A DNA stretch of 8,727 nucleotides, taken from NCBI GenBank assembly GCA_002383405.1, contig DFYS01000030.1:4916-13642 (forward strand). Reading direction: 5' to 3'. The translations under genes and the position numbers were made by a program. The stretch comes from Moorella sp. UBA4076. GTDB lineage: Bacteria > Bacillota > DSM-521 > Neomoorellales > Neomoorellaceae. Positions 1-6,175 of this stretch are shown one piece after another. Each line of letters starts with the position of its first letter. Position 1 is the first letter of the stretch. Under the pieces are notes generated by a model that was not told the DNA's origin, searched no databases, and saw only the letters and a list, made by a program, of their open reading frames with translations.

Positions 1-11
1 ATGCGCCCTCC

Positions 12-88
12 GGGAACCTGCTTCACCCCGCCTGCAATACTGCCATTTTCATCCCTCTGCTGGTGCCGCTCGCAAGCGGCATGGGCGT
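12..88 (+). repeat. Interspersed intergenic repeat, left copy
   Basis: This is one of three related copies; the others are at 7471-7541 on the same strand and 8642-8722 in the opposite orientation. The copy begins with GGGAACCTGCTTCACC. It then has a core at 36-68 in which 31 of 33 bases match the right-edge copy. It ends in a perfect 6-bp hairpin, GCCGCT-CGCA-AGCGGC, at 65-80. It lies directly downstream of the DUF39 stop codon. The hairpin has no U-run after it on the minus strand, so it is not a clear intrinsic terminator. The frame at 3-125 stays open and would encode a hydrophobic stretch, but indels in the other copies argue against coding. Confidence 0.6.
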
Positions 89-93
89 CTACT

Positions 94-1338
94 CTAACCT
101 CGGGCCTGGCCGCCGCGTCCATTAGGGGAGTTGACTTCAGGCTTTTTTTCGTGCAGGGGTTTTAACGATGGAGCGGCACCAATGGACGGTAACAGGGCCA
201 CTGGTTCACTGAGCAGGAAACCGCCCTGCTGGATCCAGTCCTTCAGGATGGCAGCTATTTGCCGCGCCCGCGGGTAGCTGGACAGGGGTGCCGCCGGTAT
301 TTCCCGGCCTTCCAGCTCGATGGTGCCTGACTTTAGCTGCGCGTAGCTTACATAACCCAGAGGCTCCGGATTGCCGGCCGGGTAGGCCAGGCCGTAATCA
401 ATAACCGGCGCGTAGATGTCGGCATCGCTTCGAGAAGCCCAGTACATGATCTCCTCATTGAGGATGGGGATGGGCAGCCCCAGACCTACCGTCAGAGACG
501 CGCCATAGCCCAGGAAGGAGGCTCCCAGCAGCCATTCCGGGCACATCTGCTTCAGGTCGCCGATTACCGCCAGGGTGCCACCGGATATCAGCTCCTCCCC
601 CTCCGCCAGGGCGATACTTTGCGGGCAATGCTGGGTACCCTGCCAGATTACGTAACCGCTACCCCCGCCCAGGAAGATCCTGGTGCCGAGGCCAATGGTG
701 CGGAAATAGGGGTCTTTGAGGAGGGGACTCAGTTGCCCGGAAGTAGAGTAATTGGCATTACCCAGATGGGGTTTTAAAACCCCCATATAAGTATAGATCG
801 TCCGGTCGGAAAGATTGACGGCAACATTATAATTCTGGGAGGCGTTGCGGGGGTTGAAAAGGACGGCTTCATTCAAGTCGTCAATAGCAATGACGGTATT
901 GATCTCCCGGCGGGGGTAACAATCGGTACCGTAGGCCAGGGCGCGTAAATGTACCGGCCGGCGGGCCACCAGGTCATGGATAACATGGCCGCCGCCATAA
1001 CGGAATTCCCCCGGGTGGATGCTGTTTAAGGGGTCGTTATCAGGCACCTCGGCAGCCCCGAGAAAGGCGTCGACGGCAGCCAGGCCGGCGTAGGCCTGGA
1101 CGTTATTCATCCAGACTTTGCTCATTTTCATGCGGGGTCTGGTGTGGCCGAAATTGAAATAGGCGCCCGATGAGCACATGGTGCCGAAGGTGCCGGTGGT
1201 CACGACATCTACCTGCGCTGCTACCTCCCGGACACCCTTTTCCTGCACCAGGGGAATAACCTCTTCCGCCGTCAGGACGACGACTTTACCGCTTTTGATC
1301 CTGGCATTGATTGCCGCCAGGGATTTTTCCACTGCCAC
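94..1338 (-). CDS. DUF39 homocysteine biosynthesis protein
   Basis: This 414-aa protein belongs to the DUF39 (HcyBio) family. Methanogen members convert aspartate semialdehyde and sulfide-derived sulfur to homocysteine, which is then methylated to methionine in the cytoplasm. Visible family signatures are the N-terminal TTGTFGTMCSSGAYFNFGH region with Cys55, a second conserved-looking cysteine at 140 (YGTDCYPRREIN), and the glycine-rich IFLGGGSGYVIWQGTQH segment around 221-237. I infer that Cys55 and Cys140 are the persulfide-handling residues. Residues from about 385 to the end are a basic, low-complexity tail outside the family core. The start is GTG, chosen because AAGGAGG lies 7 nt upstream. 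A SAM-I riboswitch precedes the gene, so it should be expressed when SAM is low. The ferredoxin-like partner protein often found next to DUF39 genes is not in this window. Confidence 0.88.
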   Translation of the reverse strand: MAVEKSLAAINARIKSGKVVVLTAEEVIPLVQEKGVREVAAQVDVVTTGTFGTMCSSGAYFNFGHTRPRMKMSKVWMNNVQAYAGLAAVDAFLGAAEVPDNDPLNSIHPGEFRYGGGHVIHDLVARRPVHLRALAYGTDCYPRREINTVIAIDDLNEAVLFNPRNASQNYNVAVNLSDRTIYTYMGVLKPHLGNANYSTSGQLSPLLKDPYFRTIGLGTRIFLGGGSGYVIWQGTQHCPQSIALAEGEELISGGTLAVIGDLKQMCPEWLLGASFLGYGASLTVGLGLPIPILNEEIMYWASRSDADIYAPVIDYGLAYPAGNPEPLGYVSYAQLKSGTIELEGREIPAAPLSSYPRARQIAAILKDWIQQGGFLLSEPVALLPSIGAAPSLKPLHEKKPEVNSPNGRGGQARG

Positions 1339-1371
1339 TTTTTTTCCTCCTTGAACTCTCCTGCCGCGGGC

Positions 1372-1409
1372 AAAATAAATACCCCTTCCCTAAAAGTATA
1401 AGAAGAGGT
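1372..1409 (-). terminator. Riboswitch-controlled intrinsic terminator before the DUF39 gene
   Basis: Downstream of the SAM-I aptamer the transcript can fold ACCUCUUC against GGAAGGGGU, an 8-bp stem with one G-U pair and a 12-nt loop. The stem is followed by the U-rich tail AUUUAUUUU. It sits between the aptamer and the DUF39 ribosome binding site, where an S-box expression platform is expected. The competing antiterminator probably uses the 3' strand of P1 (AUAAG pairing with CUUAU in the terminator loop region), but that pairing is short. Confidence 0.6.
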
Positions 1410-1423
1410 CTGCCGGCCATCAA

Positions 1424-1523
1424 CTTATCTCTCAGGAGATCTCCTGCGACACTTAGCACCTTCCGGCAGCTGCCGGGGTTGCCGGGTTTCATCGGGGCCT
1501 TCCCTCCACCTGCTCGCGATAAG
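1424..1523 (-). promoter_or_regulatory. SAM-I (S-box) riboswitch aptamer
   Basis: The minus strand carries the S-box core in order. P1 is formed by CTTATC at the 5' end and GATAAG at the 3' end. Between them lie GGTGGAGGGAAGGCCC, then GATGAAACCCGGCAACC, a P3 hairpin built on CCGGCAGCTGCCGG, the GGTGCTAA joining segment, and a P4 hairpin built on AGGAGATCTCCT. These match the S-box consensus elements (kink-turn and pseudoknot region, GGCAACC, GGTGC.AA). When SAM binds, P1 is stabilised and transcription of the downstream gene normally stops. The target here is the DUF39 homocysteine-biosynthesis gene. Confidence 0.95.
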
Positions 1524-1555
1524 CCATAAGACGATATGCTGTTTTACTATATAAA

Positions 1556-1584
1556 TTAATACCATGATCGTCCCGCAGTGTCAA
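1556..1584 (-). promoter_or_regulatory. SigmaA promoter for the riboswitch-DUF39 transcript
   Basis: TTGACA (-35, at 1579-1584) is separated by exactly 17 nt from TATTAA (-10, at 1556-1561). This places the start of transcription about 25 nt upstream of the riboswitch P1. The remaining bases up to the methyltransferase stop (1585-1682) hold no gene. They include a stretch at about 1632-1680 that weakly resembles the interspersed repeat. Confidence 0.8.
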
Positions 1585-1682
1585 GAACAATTTAAGTCAT
1601 TACAATCCGCGATATGCCGCTGGAGAGCGAGGTTCCTGGTTGAAGCCGGCAGCATTGCCATTTTGGTCCTGTTGCCGGGCGT

Positions 1683-2381
1683 CTATTCAGCACCCTTATA
1701 ACTCACCGCGACGATAAAACCGCCGTCGCTACGGCCCGCGCGGGCGGCGGCAGCTTCGATGGCCAGGGCTTCTTCCACTTTTGTGCCATCAAAGTCAGGG
1801 CCAAAGAAGAGGACCGCTTTTCCCTGAACGTCTTTGCCGGGCATGGTAGTCAGGAGTTCATCCAGGGTATAAAAGCGGGCGTGTTTAAAGAGGGAATCCG
1901 CTTCCCGGGCGGCACGGGCCTGATAGTGGCGGCTCCAGAGGCTGTTGCCGCCGATGAGGCCGGTGACCATACGACCGTTTAGGTCTAACACCCGGTAAGC
2001 TTCAGCCAGGACAGCCTTTAAATCGGGAGCGAACTCCAGGGCGGTAACTGATACTATTCTGGCAAAGGTATTGTCAGCAAAGGGCAGCTTCATAGCATCA
2101 GCATGGATGAATTCAATCGCCAGCCCGGCTGCCTCAGCCTTTCTCCTGGCTTTGGCCAGCATAGACTCGGATATGTCGATCCCGGTAACCCTTGCTCCCA
2201 GGCGGGCCAGTTCAATAGAGAAATTACCCGTGCCGCAACCGATGTCCAGAATACGCTCCCCGGCGCGGGGTTCAAGGTAGGTATAGACAGGTTCCTTTTC
2301 CACCCGGTCCACCAGCGCTCCCAGGGGATGCCGGTACCAGTCGTCATAATCCCCGGCTTTACGGTTGAAGATTGCAGCCAT
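1683..2381 (-). CDS. Class I SAM-dependent methyltransferase
   Basis: This 232-aa protein has the Rossmann-type methyltransferase fold (Methyltransferase_11-like). Motif I is ILDIGCGTGNFSIELA at about residues 44-59. The acidic end of the second strand is GIDIS (Asp69), and the post-II segment is DAMKLPFADNTF. The N-terminal FNRKAGDYDDWYRHPLG is typical of small-molecule methyltransferases that act on unknown substrates. Its substrate cannot be read from the sequence. I start at ATG 2381 because GGAAAGGG lies 9 nt upstream. An in-frame ATG at 2414 would add 11 residues but has no ribosome binding site. It follows the 70-aa gene by 42 nt, probably in one transcript. No obvious terminator was seen after it. 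Confidence 0.85.
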   Translation of the reverse strand: MAAIFNRKAGDYDDWYRHPLGALVDRVEKEPVYTYLEPRAGERILDIGCGTGNFSIELARLGARVTGIDISESMLAKARRKAEAAGLAIEFIHADAMKLPFADNTFARIVSVTALEFAPDLKAVLAEAYRVLDLNGRMVTGLIGGNSLWSRHYQARAAREADSLFKHARFYTLDELLTTMPGKDVQGKAVLFFGPDFDGTKVEEALAIEAAAARAGRSDGGFIVAVSYKGAE

Positions 2382-2423
2382 AAATGACAGCCCTTTCCAG
2401 AAATGGTATACCATATCTATTCG

Positions 2424-2636
2424 CTATTGTCCTGCTTTTTCCTCTTTGGCTACCAGTAATTGGCGTAAATGGTTTATCTTCCTTTCCAGCTTTTCAATAG
2501 CGGCATCATACTCCTTGACTGTATGACCCGGTATATGGTGCCCGGATTGGGTAAGGACGAAGTATCTTTCTTCCATAGTTTCATCCAGCTGGTCCTTTAA
2601 CCGCTGGATAGCTATTTCTATTTCCCTTTTTTCCAT
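2424..2636 (-). CDS. Small helical protein of unknown function
   Basis: This 70-aa, highly charged protein is predicted by eye to form two helices. Residues 1-25 are rich in E, R and K with heptad-like spacing. A turn follows around SGHHIPGHT (31-39), and a second amphipathic helix spans 40-65. I do not recognise a family. The size and two-helix layout recall Spo0E-like aspartyl phosphatases, and EYDAAIEKL sits where that family has its SQELD signature, but the signature itself is absent, so this is only a weak possibility. ATG 2636 is chosen because GGGAGGG is 6-7 nt upstream and a promoter lies just above. A longer reading frame extends to 2888 but has no such signals and runs through a terminator. 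Confidence 0.7.
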   Translation of the reverse strand: MEKREIEIAIQRLKDQLDETMEERYFVLTQSGHHIPGHTVKEYDAAIEKLERKINHLRQLLVAKEEKAGQ

Positions 2637-2655
2637 ATACCACCCTCCCCCATAG

Positions 2656-2685
2656 ATTATATCCCGGGAAGGCCTACGGCTGCAA
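2656..2685 (-). promoter_or_regulatory. Promoter for the 70-aa gene and methyltransferase
   Basis: A perfect -10 hexamer TATAAT (2656-2661) lies 18 nt downstream of TTGCAG (2680-2685). Transcription would begin about 12 nt before the ATG at 2636, giving a very short leader that still holds the ribosome binding site. Confidence 0.6.
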
Positions 2686-2754
2686 GCAGGCCGCCTGATT
2701 TTCGCGGTAGAGTCAGGACCAATAACCTGCATCAGGCTTTTGGCAGCAAAACTA

Positions 2755-2785
2755 TACAAAAGCGAAGGACCCTTTGCGGGTCCTT
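2755..2785 (-). terminator. Intrinsic terminator after the 110-aa gene
   Basis: AAGGACCC and GGGTCCTT form a perfect 8-bp stem with a 5-nt loop (2765-2785). On the minus strand this is followed by CGCTTTTGTATAG. It lies 16 nt after the stop codon of the upstream gene and separates it from the 70-aa gene. Confidence 0.8.
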
Positions 2786-2800
2786 GGCCAGGCATATTTT

Positions 2801-3133
2801 TTAAGCCAACTCCTGATTGACAACAACTTGATCGGTATCTACCTGCACCGGGTACTGGCCTTTGGTAAAACCGCGTTCCAGGAGCCACTGAGTAAGGTGT
2901 TTGCCGCCTATTTCCCCGATTTTGCCCTGGGCGGCCAGTCTCAATTTCAGGTTGGCCGGGTCATCGCTCTGCTTGAGAAACATTTTTTTACCGTCAACAC
3001 CGATCATAATGTACTGACTGCTGCGTAGGTGTTGAAAGGCATTACCGCGCAGCCGGATACCATTACTGGATACGCTTAAATCGCCGCGGGCGTTACGGTT
3101 AAAACGACGGGCACGATAGATTTCCACTAACAT
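2801..3133 (-). CDS. Uncharacterised 110-aa protein
   Basis: I do not recognise a named family. The layout is a short basic N-terminus (RARRFNRNARG), a beta-rich middle (LSVSSNGIRLRG, then YIMIGVDGKKMFLKQ), and a C-terminal part containing LTQWLLERGFTKGQYPVQVD. A similar order, with a strand reading xSxxGIRL, a strand of the type YxxIxxDxxxxxLxxxxD and then a GxYPV segment, recurs in small proteins of clostridial chromosomes and prophages that have no known function. That resemblance is from memory and untested. ATG 3133 is used, with AGGAGG only 4 nt upstream. GTG at 3127 would give 10-nt spacing, and a TTG at 3136 is less likely. The gene has its own terminator and a weak -10 (TATTAT, 3191-3196). 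Its start region lies inside an inverted repeat. Confidence 0.75.
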   Translation of the reverse strand: MLVEIYRARRFNRNARGDLSVSSNGIRLRGNAFQHLRSSQYIMIGVDGKKMFLKQSDDPANLKLRLAAQGKIGEIGGKHLTQWLLERGFTKGQYPVQVDTDQVVVNQELA

Positions 3134-3187
3134 CAAACCTCCTTTTGGATAATTTTAGATTTGATGTTAGTATTACCTATTGATGTT
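3127..3187 (-). promoter_or_regulatory. Inverted and direct repeats over the start of the 110-aa gene
   Basis: CTAACATCAAA (3127-3137) and TTTGATGTTAG (3160-3170) form a perfect 11-bp inverted repeat with 22 nt between the arms. In the transcript the 3' arm contains the ATG start codon and the loop contains the whole AGGAGG ribosome binding site. A third TTGATGTT lies at 3180-3187, in direct orientation and 19 bp from the copy at 3161-3168. The arrangement could be an RNA hairpin controlling translation or a three-box DNA operator. Confidence 0.5.
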
Positions 3188-3222
3188 TGTATAATACCCC
3201 GCCGGCCAACTTAAACTAAAAT

Positions 3223-4011
3223 TTAGCAACTCCGGTAACCCAAATGGCGGCTAATATCCAGCGCAACTTGTACAACAGCTGTCGCCAGTTTACCACGCAT
3301 CAATTCAGCAGACATGCGGTTGACAGGGCCGGAAACGCTAATCGCCCCTATCACCTTGCGCTCGTAATTGAACACCGGGGCGGCTATACAGCGGACCCCT
3401 TCTTCCCTCTCCCCGTGGTCGAGGGCGAAGCCCTGCTGCCGGATTTGTTGCAATTCCTCCCGCAGTTGCAGCGGGTCAATGATTGTTGTGGCTGTATAGG
3501 GTAAAAGAGGGACCTCCTGCAGGAAAAGGTTTAACTGGCTCTCGTTAAGGTAGGCCAGCAAAACCTTGCCTGCTCCGGTGCAGTAAGCCGGGGCGCGAGT
3601 ACCCGGCCGCGCCAGCATTTTAATAATATTGCCGGATTCTACCTGGTCGATATAGACAACCTCGTATTTATCGAGGATGGCCAGATTGGAAGTTTCATTG
3701 AAATCGTCGACCAGCTGGAGTAAGGCCGGCCGGGCTATAGCCCGGATGTCCAGGCTGTAAAGCGCCCGGTTGCCAATTTCAAAGGCTTTAATGCCCAGGC
3801 GGTAGCGGCCCTGGTAGGGTTCCTGTTCCACCAGGCCATGAGTCATCAGGGCATTTAACAAGCGGTGTACAGTACTGATATTTAGTTTGAGTTCGGCGCT
3901 GATAGTCGAAAGCATCATCGGGGAGCCGGCCCGGGCCAGGGTTTCCACGATCGCCAGGGCCCGGTCTACCGCCTGGACTCCCTTTGCTTTTGACGTCCTG
4001 GTCACGGGCAT
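3223..4011 (-). CDS. IclR-family transcriptional regulator (copy 1)
   Basis: This 262-aa protein has full IclR architecture. An N-terminal winged helix-turn-helix spans about residues 12-73, with the recognition helix in NISTVHRLLNAL (44-55). The C-terminal effector-binding domain starts at about residue 80. Typical effector-domain signatures are VVYIDQVES, APAYCTGAGKVLLAYL, GEREEGVRCIAAPVFN and IGAISVSGP. IclR proteins bind small organic acids or related metabolites and act as dimers on palindromic operators; the ligand here is unknown. ATG 4011 follows a GGGGAG ribosome binding site. The gene lies 99 nt after the glutamate-synthase-like gene with no terminator between them, so it is probably co-transcribed. 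It is a close paralogue of the regulator at 6176-6982. Confidence 0.93.
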   Translation of the reverse strand: MPVTRTSKAKGVQAVDRALAIVETLARAGSPMMLSTISAELKLNISTVHRLLNALMTHGLVEQEPYQGRYRLGIKAFEIGNRALYSLDIRAIARPALLQLVDDFNETSNLAILDKYEVVYIDQVESGNIIKMLARPGTRAPAYCTGAGKVLLAYLNESQLNLFLQEVPLLPYTATTIIDPLQLREELQQIRQQGFALDHGEREEGVRCIAAPVFNYERKVIGAISVSGPVNRMSAELMRGKLATAVVQVALDISRHLGYRSC

Positions 4012-4030
4012 ATGTGGCTCCCCTCTGCTC

Positions 4031-4117
4031 TAAAGGTGGTAGTAAAATCAACCCTTACATCCCTTTGCCCGGACTGTGAGGTGCAGCTAGCTTTAAAGGT
4101 GGTAGTAAAATCAACCC
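4031..4117. repeat. 24-bp direct repeat flanking the spacer before IclR copy 1
   Basis: Positions 4031-4054 and 4094-4117 are identical over 24 bases (beginning TAAAGGTGGTAGTAAAATCA on the plus strand), with starts 63 bp apart. The right copy covers the stop codon of the glutamate-synthase-like gene. The left copy is 20 nt upstream of the IclR start. Inside each copy GGTnGnnnTnAnnnCnACC shows partial dyad symmetry, so an operator for the adjacent regulator is plausible. A duplication of the gene end is an alternative. Confidence 0.75.
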
Positions 4118-5751
4118 AGCAGGACCTTCCGGGCTAATTCGTCCTGGACATCGGTGATAAAAGGGATGCCGGTTTCGGCCTCGGTTTCCCGGTTGGCAGC
4201 CGCGATATCGTTTCTGCTGATTTGCTCCAGGGAGAATTTGCGGGCGCCGGCCATTAGCTGCTGCAATCCTGCCGCCAGCTTGTCAGCCAGGGTCCAGAAG
4301 GCGATGGCTCCATAAGGAATTTCCTTCATCGCTTCAGCGCCGATTTTCTTTTGCAGGTCATAGTAGCCGGCAAAAATCTCTTCGGCTTTAGAACCAAACT
4401 CGCTCACATTCCTGGGGAGACTATCCCAGTTGCCATTGACCTGTTCGCGTTTTTCAGGATGGAGGACACCTTCGATGTTGGCCCCGACGAAGCCTGGAAT
4501 CATCAGGGCACGCCCCATACATATCAGTTTAACGTACGGCGCCCCCAGAGCCAGGGCTTTAAAGATCTGATCCTCCCTGGCCAATCCGCCGGCGAAGGCC
4601 ATATCAACAACCTTTTTGCCCCGGGCCGCTAAAAGGCTGGCATATTCATAGGCTTTGGCATGCAGCAGGATGGAGGGCACACCCCAGCTTTCCATCATAT
4701 TCCAGGGGCTCATGCCGGTACCGCCGCCCGAACCATCAACGGTGAGCAAATCAAGTTGCGCCTCGGTAGCAAATCGGATCGCCATAGCCAGGGCCTCAAC
4801 ACCATAGGAACCGGTTTTCAGGGTAATCCGTTTGTAGCCCAGTTCCCGGAGGTATTTAATACTACTCATGAAGTTTGCTTTTACTTCTTCAACGCTGCTC
4901 AGGTCAGTGTAACCCAGGCGGCTGTGACGGGCAAAGGATTTAATAGCCCCGTTCTTAAAGGCCTCTTGCACGGCGGGAATGGATGGATCGGGGTCAACGA
5001 CATAGCCCCTGTTCTTCAGGAAGAGGGCATAGTTAAGGTCAGCAACCTGGATTTCGCCGCCGATATCTTTGGCGCCCTGGCCCCATTTCAACTCCAGGAT
5101 AACCTGATCGCCATATTTCTCAATGAGATACTCGGCAACACCATTGCGCGTATCTTCGACGTTCATCTGGACGATAATGGCACCGTAGCCATCGTAATAC
5201 TTCAAGTAGGTTTGAATACGCCGGTCCAGTTCTGGAGCTTTAATAATGCGGCCGTTTTCGATGACAGCTTCTTTATCGATACCAACGACATTCTCCCCCA
5301 CAACAATGGGGATGCCAACCAGGGCGGCACCGATAGCAAAGGAATCCCAGTATTTAGCGGCAATGAAGGTAGAACCCAGGGCTCCGGTCATAATCGGGAG
5401 TTTAACCCTTGTTTTGACGTTGCTGCCAAAGGCGGCGGCAGTATCGACATTGGGGAAAATACAGTCATCAGCGCTATCGGAGAGACCGCTGGCCAGGCCG
5501 TAAGCCCCGTAGTTATATCCCAGGATCCGCAAGGAGTTATAGGATATACCGATATGGGACGTATTGGCACTTCCAGCAGTAACAATACCAAAATCCCGCG
5601 GGTAAAGGAGCTTGCGCCCTGCTATGCTTGCCATCCAGGTCTCGCATTTACCCTGACAGTCAGCCCGGCACAGGGTACATAAACCAGATTCGGCCGGATT
5701 ACCGCGATTCACGGTTCCCAGGACATCATTTTGTTTGGGCCATGAGATCAT
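4111..5751 (-). CDS. FMN-binding glutamate-synthase-like protein with N-terminal cysteine cluster
   Basis: This 546-aa protein contains the central FMN-binding domain of glutamate synthase (Glu_synthase, PF01645 type). Recognisable pieces are ELKWGQGAKDIGGEIQ (about 220-235), LKTGSYGVEALAMA, the FMN-phosphate region DGSGGGTGMSPWNMM (about 339-353), and FAGGLARED. It lacks the glutaminase domain, the C-terminal GXGXG domain and the 3Fe-4S cysteine motif of true GltB, so glutamate synthesis should not be assumed. Near the N-terminus CTLCRADCQGKC (Cys25, 28, 32, 36) looks like an iron-sulfur site. ATG 5751 is preceded by GGGGGA at 8 nt. An in-frame ATG at 5808 adds 19 residues but has no ribosome binding site. 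A strong promoter and a leader of about 290 nt precede it, and two sister IclR genes flank it. Confidence 0.85.
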   Translation of the reverse strand: MISWPKQNDVLGTVNRGNPAESGLCTLCRADCQGKCETWMASIAGRKLLYPRDFGIVTAGSANTSHIGISYNSLRILGYNYGAYGLASGLSDSADDCIFPNVDTAAAFGSNVKTRVKLPIMTGALGSTFIAAKYWDSFAIGAALVGIPIVVGENVVGIDKEAVIENGRIIKAPELDRRIQTYLKYYDGYGAIIVQMNVEDTRNGVAEYLIEKYGDQVILELKWGQGAKDIGGEIQVADLNYALFLKNRGYVVDPDPSIPAVQEAFKNGAIKSFARHSRLGYTDLSSVEEVKANFMSSIKYLRELGYKRITLKTGSYGVEALAMAIRFATEAQLDLLTVDGSGGGTGMSPWNMMESWGVPSILLHAKAYEYASLLAARGKKVVDMAFAGGLAREDQIFKALALGAPYVKLICMGRALMIPGFVGANIEGVLHPEKREQVNGNWDSLPRNVSEFGSKAEEIFAGYYDLQKKIGAEAMKEIPYGAIAFWTLADKLAAGLQQLMAGARKFSLEQISRNDIAAANRETEAETGIPFITDVQDELARKVLLG

Positions 5752-6041
5752 TTTTCTAATCCCCCGCTTTAAAATAGATTTGGTGCTCCCACCATCTTTA
5801 GAAGCCATTCATAGCCATACGTCGCCGCCCAGCACTTAACTATCAGTTTTTAACGGTTTAGTCCCTTTAAGTCCGGACATCTTCGCCAAGTGGGAGAAAA
5901 TATCGCGGGTAGAAAAAAACATCGCGCTGGCGGTATACCAGCAGTTTAAATAAATAAGTAAGGACACAGGTGCTGGGCAGGGTTGAGTGCCAGGCAAGCC
6001 TCTCATCTCTCACATGGTGAAAGCCACTTTCGCAACCCCTG
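5752..6041 (-). promoter_or_regulatory. Long structured leader with attenuator, unknown class
   Basis: The leader between the promoter and the glutamate-synthase-like gene holds no convincing gene. CAGGGGUUG (6041-6033) can pair with CAACCCUG (5985-5978), closing a domain of about 64 nt. Immediately downstream CCAGCA (5976-5971) can pair with UGCUGG (5943-5938). That same UGCUGG alternatively forms the 5' arm of a hairpin (GCUGG-loop-CCAGC, 5942-5926) followed by seven U residues (5919-5913). GCCCAGCAC (5978-5970) is also complementary to GUGCUGGGC (5835-5827) near the gene. The mutually exclusive pairings suggest attenuation or a riboswitch. I could not match it to a known class, and it lacks the T-box GGUGG-ACCGCG motif. 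Confidence 0.5.
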
Positions 6042-6047
6042 TTGTTA

Positions 6048-6076
6048 ATTTTATAATTCGGCCATATAAATGTCAA
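6048..6076 (-). promoter_or_regulatory. SigmaA promoter for the glutamate-synthase-like gene
   Basis: TTGACA (6071-6076) is followed after 17 nt by TAAAAT (6048-6053). The hexamers and spacing are near consensus. It lies just after the terminator of the upstream IclR gene, so the downstream cluster is an independent transcript. Confidence 0.8.
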
Positions 6077-6098
6077 TGAAAGGTTTTTTCGTTATATG

Positions 6099-6135
6099 AA
6101 AAAAACAAAGCACCGCGTATTCTGTATACACGCGG
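6099..6135 (-). terminator. Intrinsic terminator after IclR copy 2
   Basis: CCGCGT (6135-6130) pairs with ACGCGG (6118-6113), the stem being extendable by a few A-U pairs across a short bulge. It is followed on the minus strand by TGCTTTGTTTTTTT. It lies about 40 nt past the stop codon. Confidence 0.75.
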
Positions 6136-6175
6136 GCTCTAAATAAAAGGCTTTTTTAATTATTGGAAGCGGATT

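Noticed and set aside
3..125. Plus-strand open frame at the left edge encoding a hydrophobic NTAIFIPLLVPLASG-like C-terminus, with a similar frame on the minus strand at the right edge
   Set aside because: The related middle copy has stops and frame-breaking indels, and the left and right copies differ by a 2-nt indel after the core. Non-coding repeats explain the similarity better. It remains possible that the left frame is a real small membrane protein that begins outside the window.
1286..1529. Short open frames on both strands upstream of the DUF39 gene
   Set aside because: They overlap the SAM-I riboswitch and its terminator and have no family signatures.
2637..2888. 84-residue N-terminal extension of the 70-aa protein
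   Set aside because: It would run through the terminator at 2755-2785 and the predicted promoter at 2656-2685. The ATG at 2636 has a good ribosome binding site.
4660..5682. Long plus-strand frame (340 aa) opposite the glutamate-synthase-like gene
   Set aside because: It is the antisense shadow of a gene with clear family motifs; its translation shows no recognisable domain.
5913..5950. T-box antiterminator suggested by the GGTATACCGCCAGCGCG region
   Set aside because: The conserved T-box sequence (GGUGG-ACCGCG) is not present, no specifier stem with an AGAGA motif is evident, and the downstream gene is not a tRNA synthetase or amino-acid biosynthesis gene of the usual kind.
5974..5997. Possible sigma54 promoter (TGGCAC followed by CTGCCC on the minus strand)
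   Set aside because: The distance between the GG and GC elements is one base too long, and a near-consensus sigmaA promoter lies just upstream.
5867..6076. Possible 69-aa leader peptide before the glutamate-synthase-like gene
   Set aside because: Its only start, a TTG, coincides with the -35 box, so it could not be on the predicted transcript. Its composition is also not protein-like.
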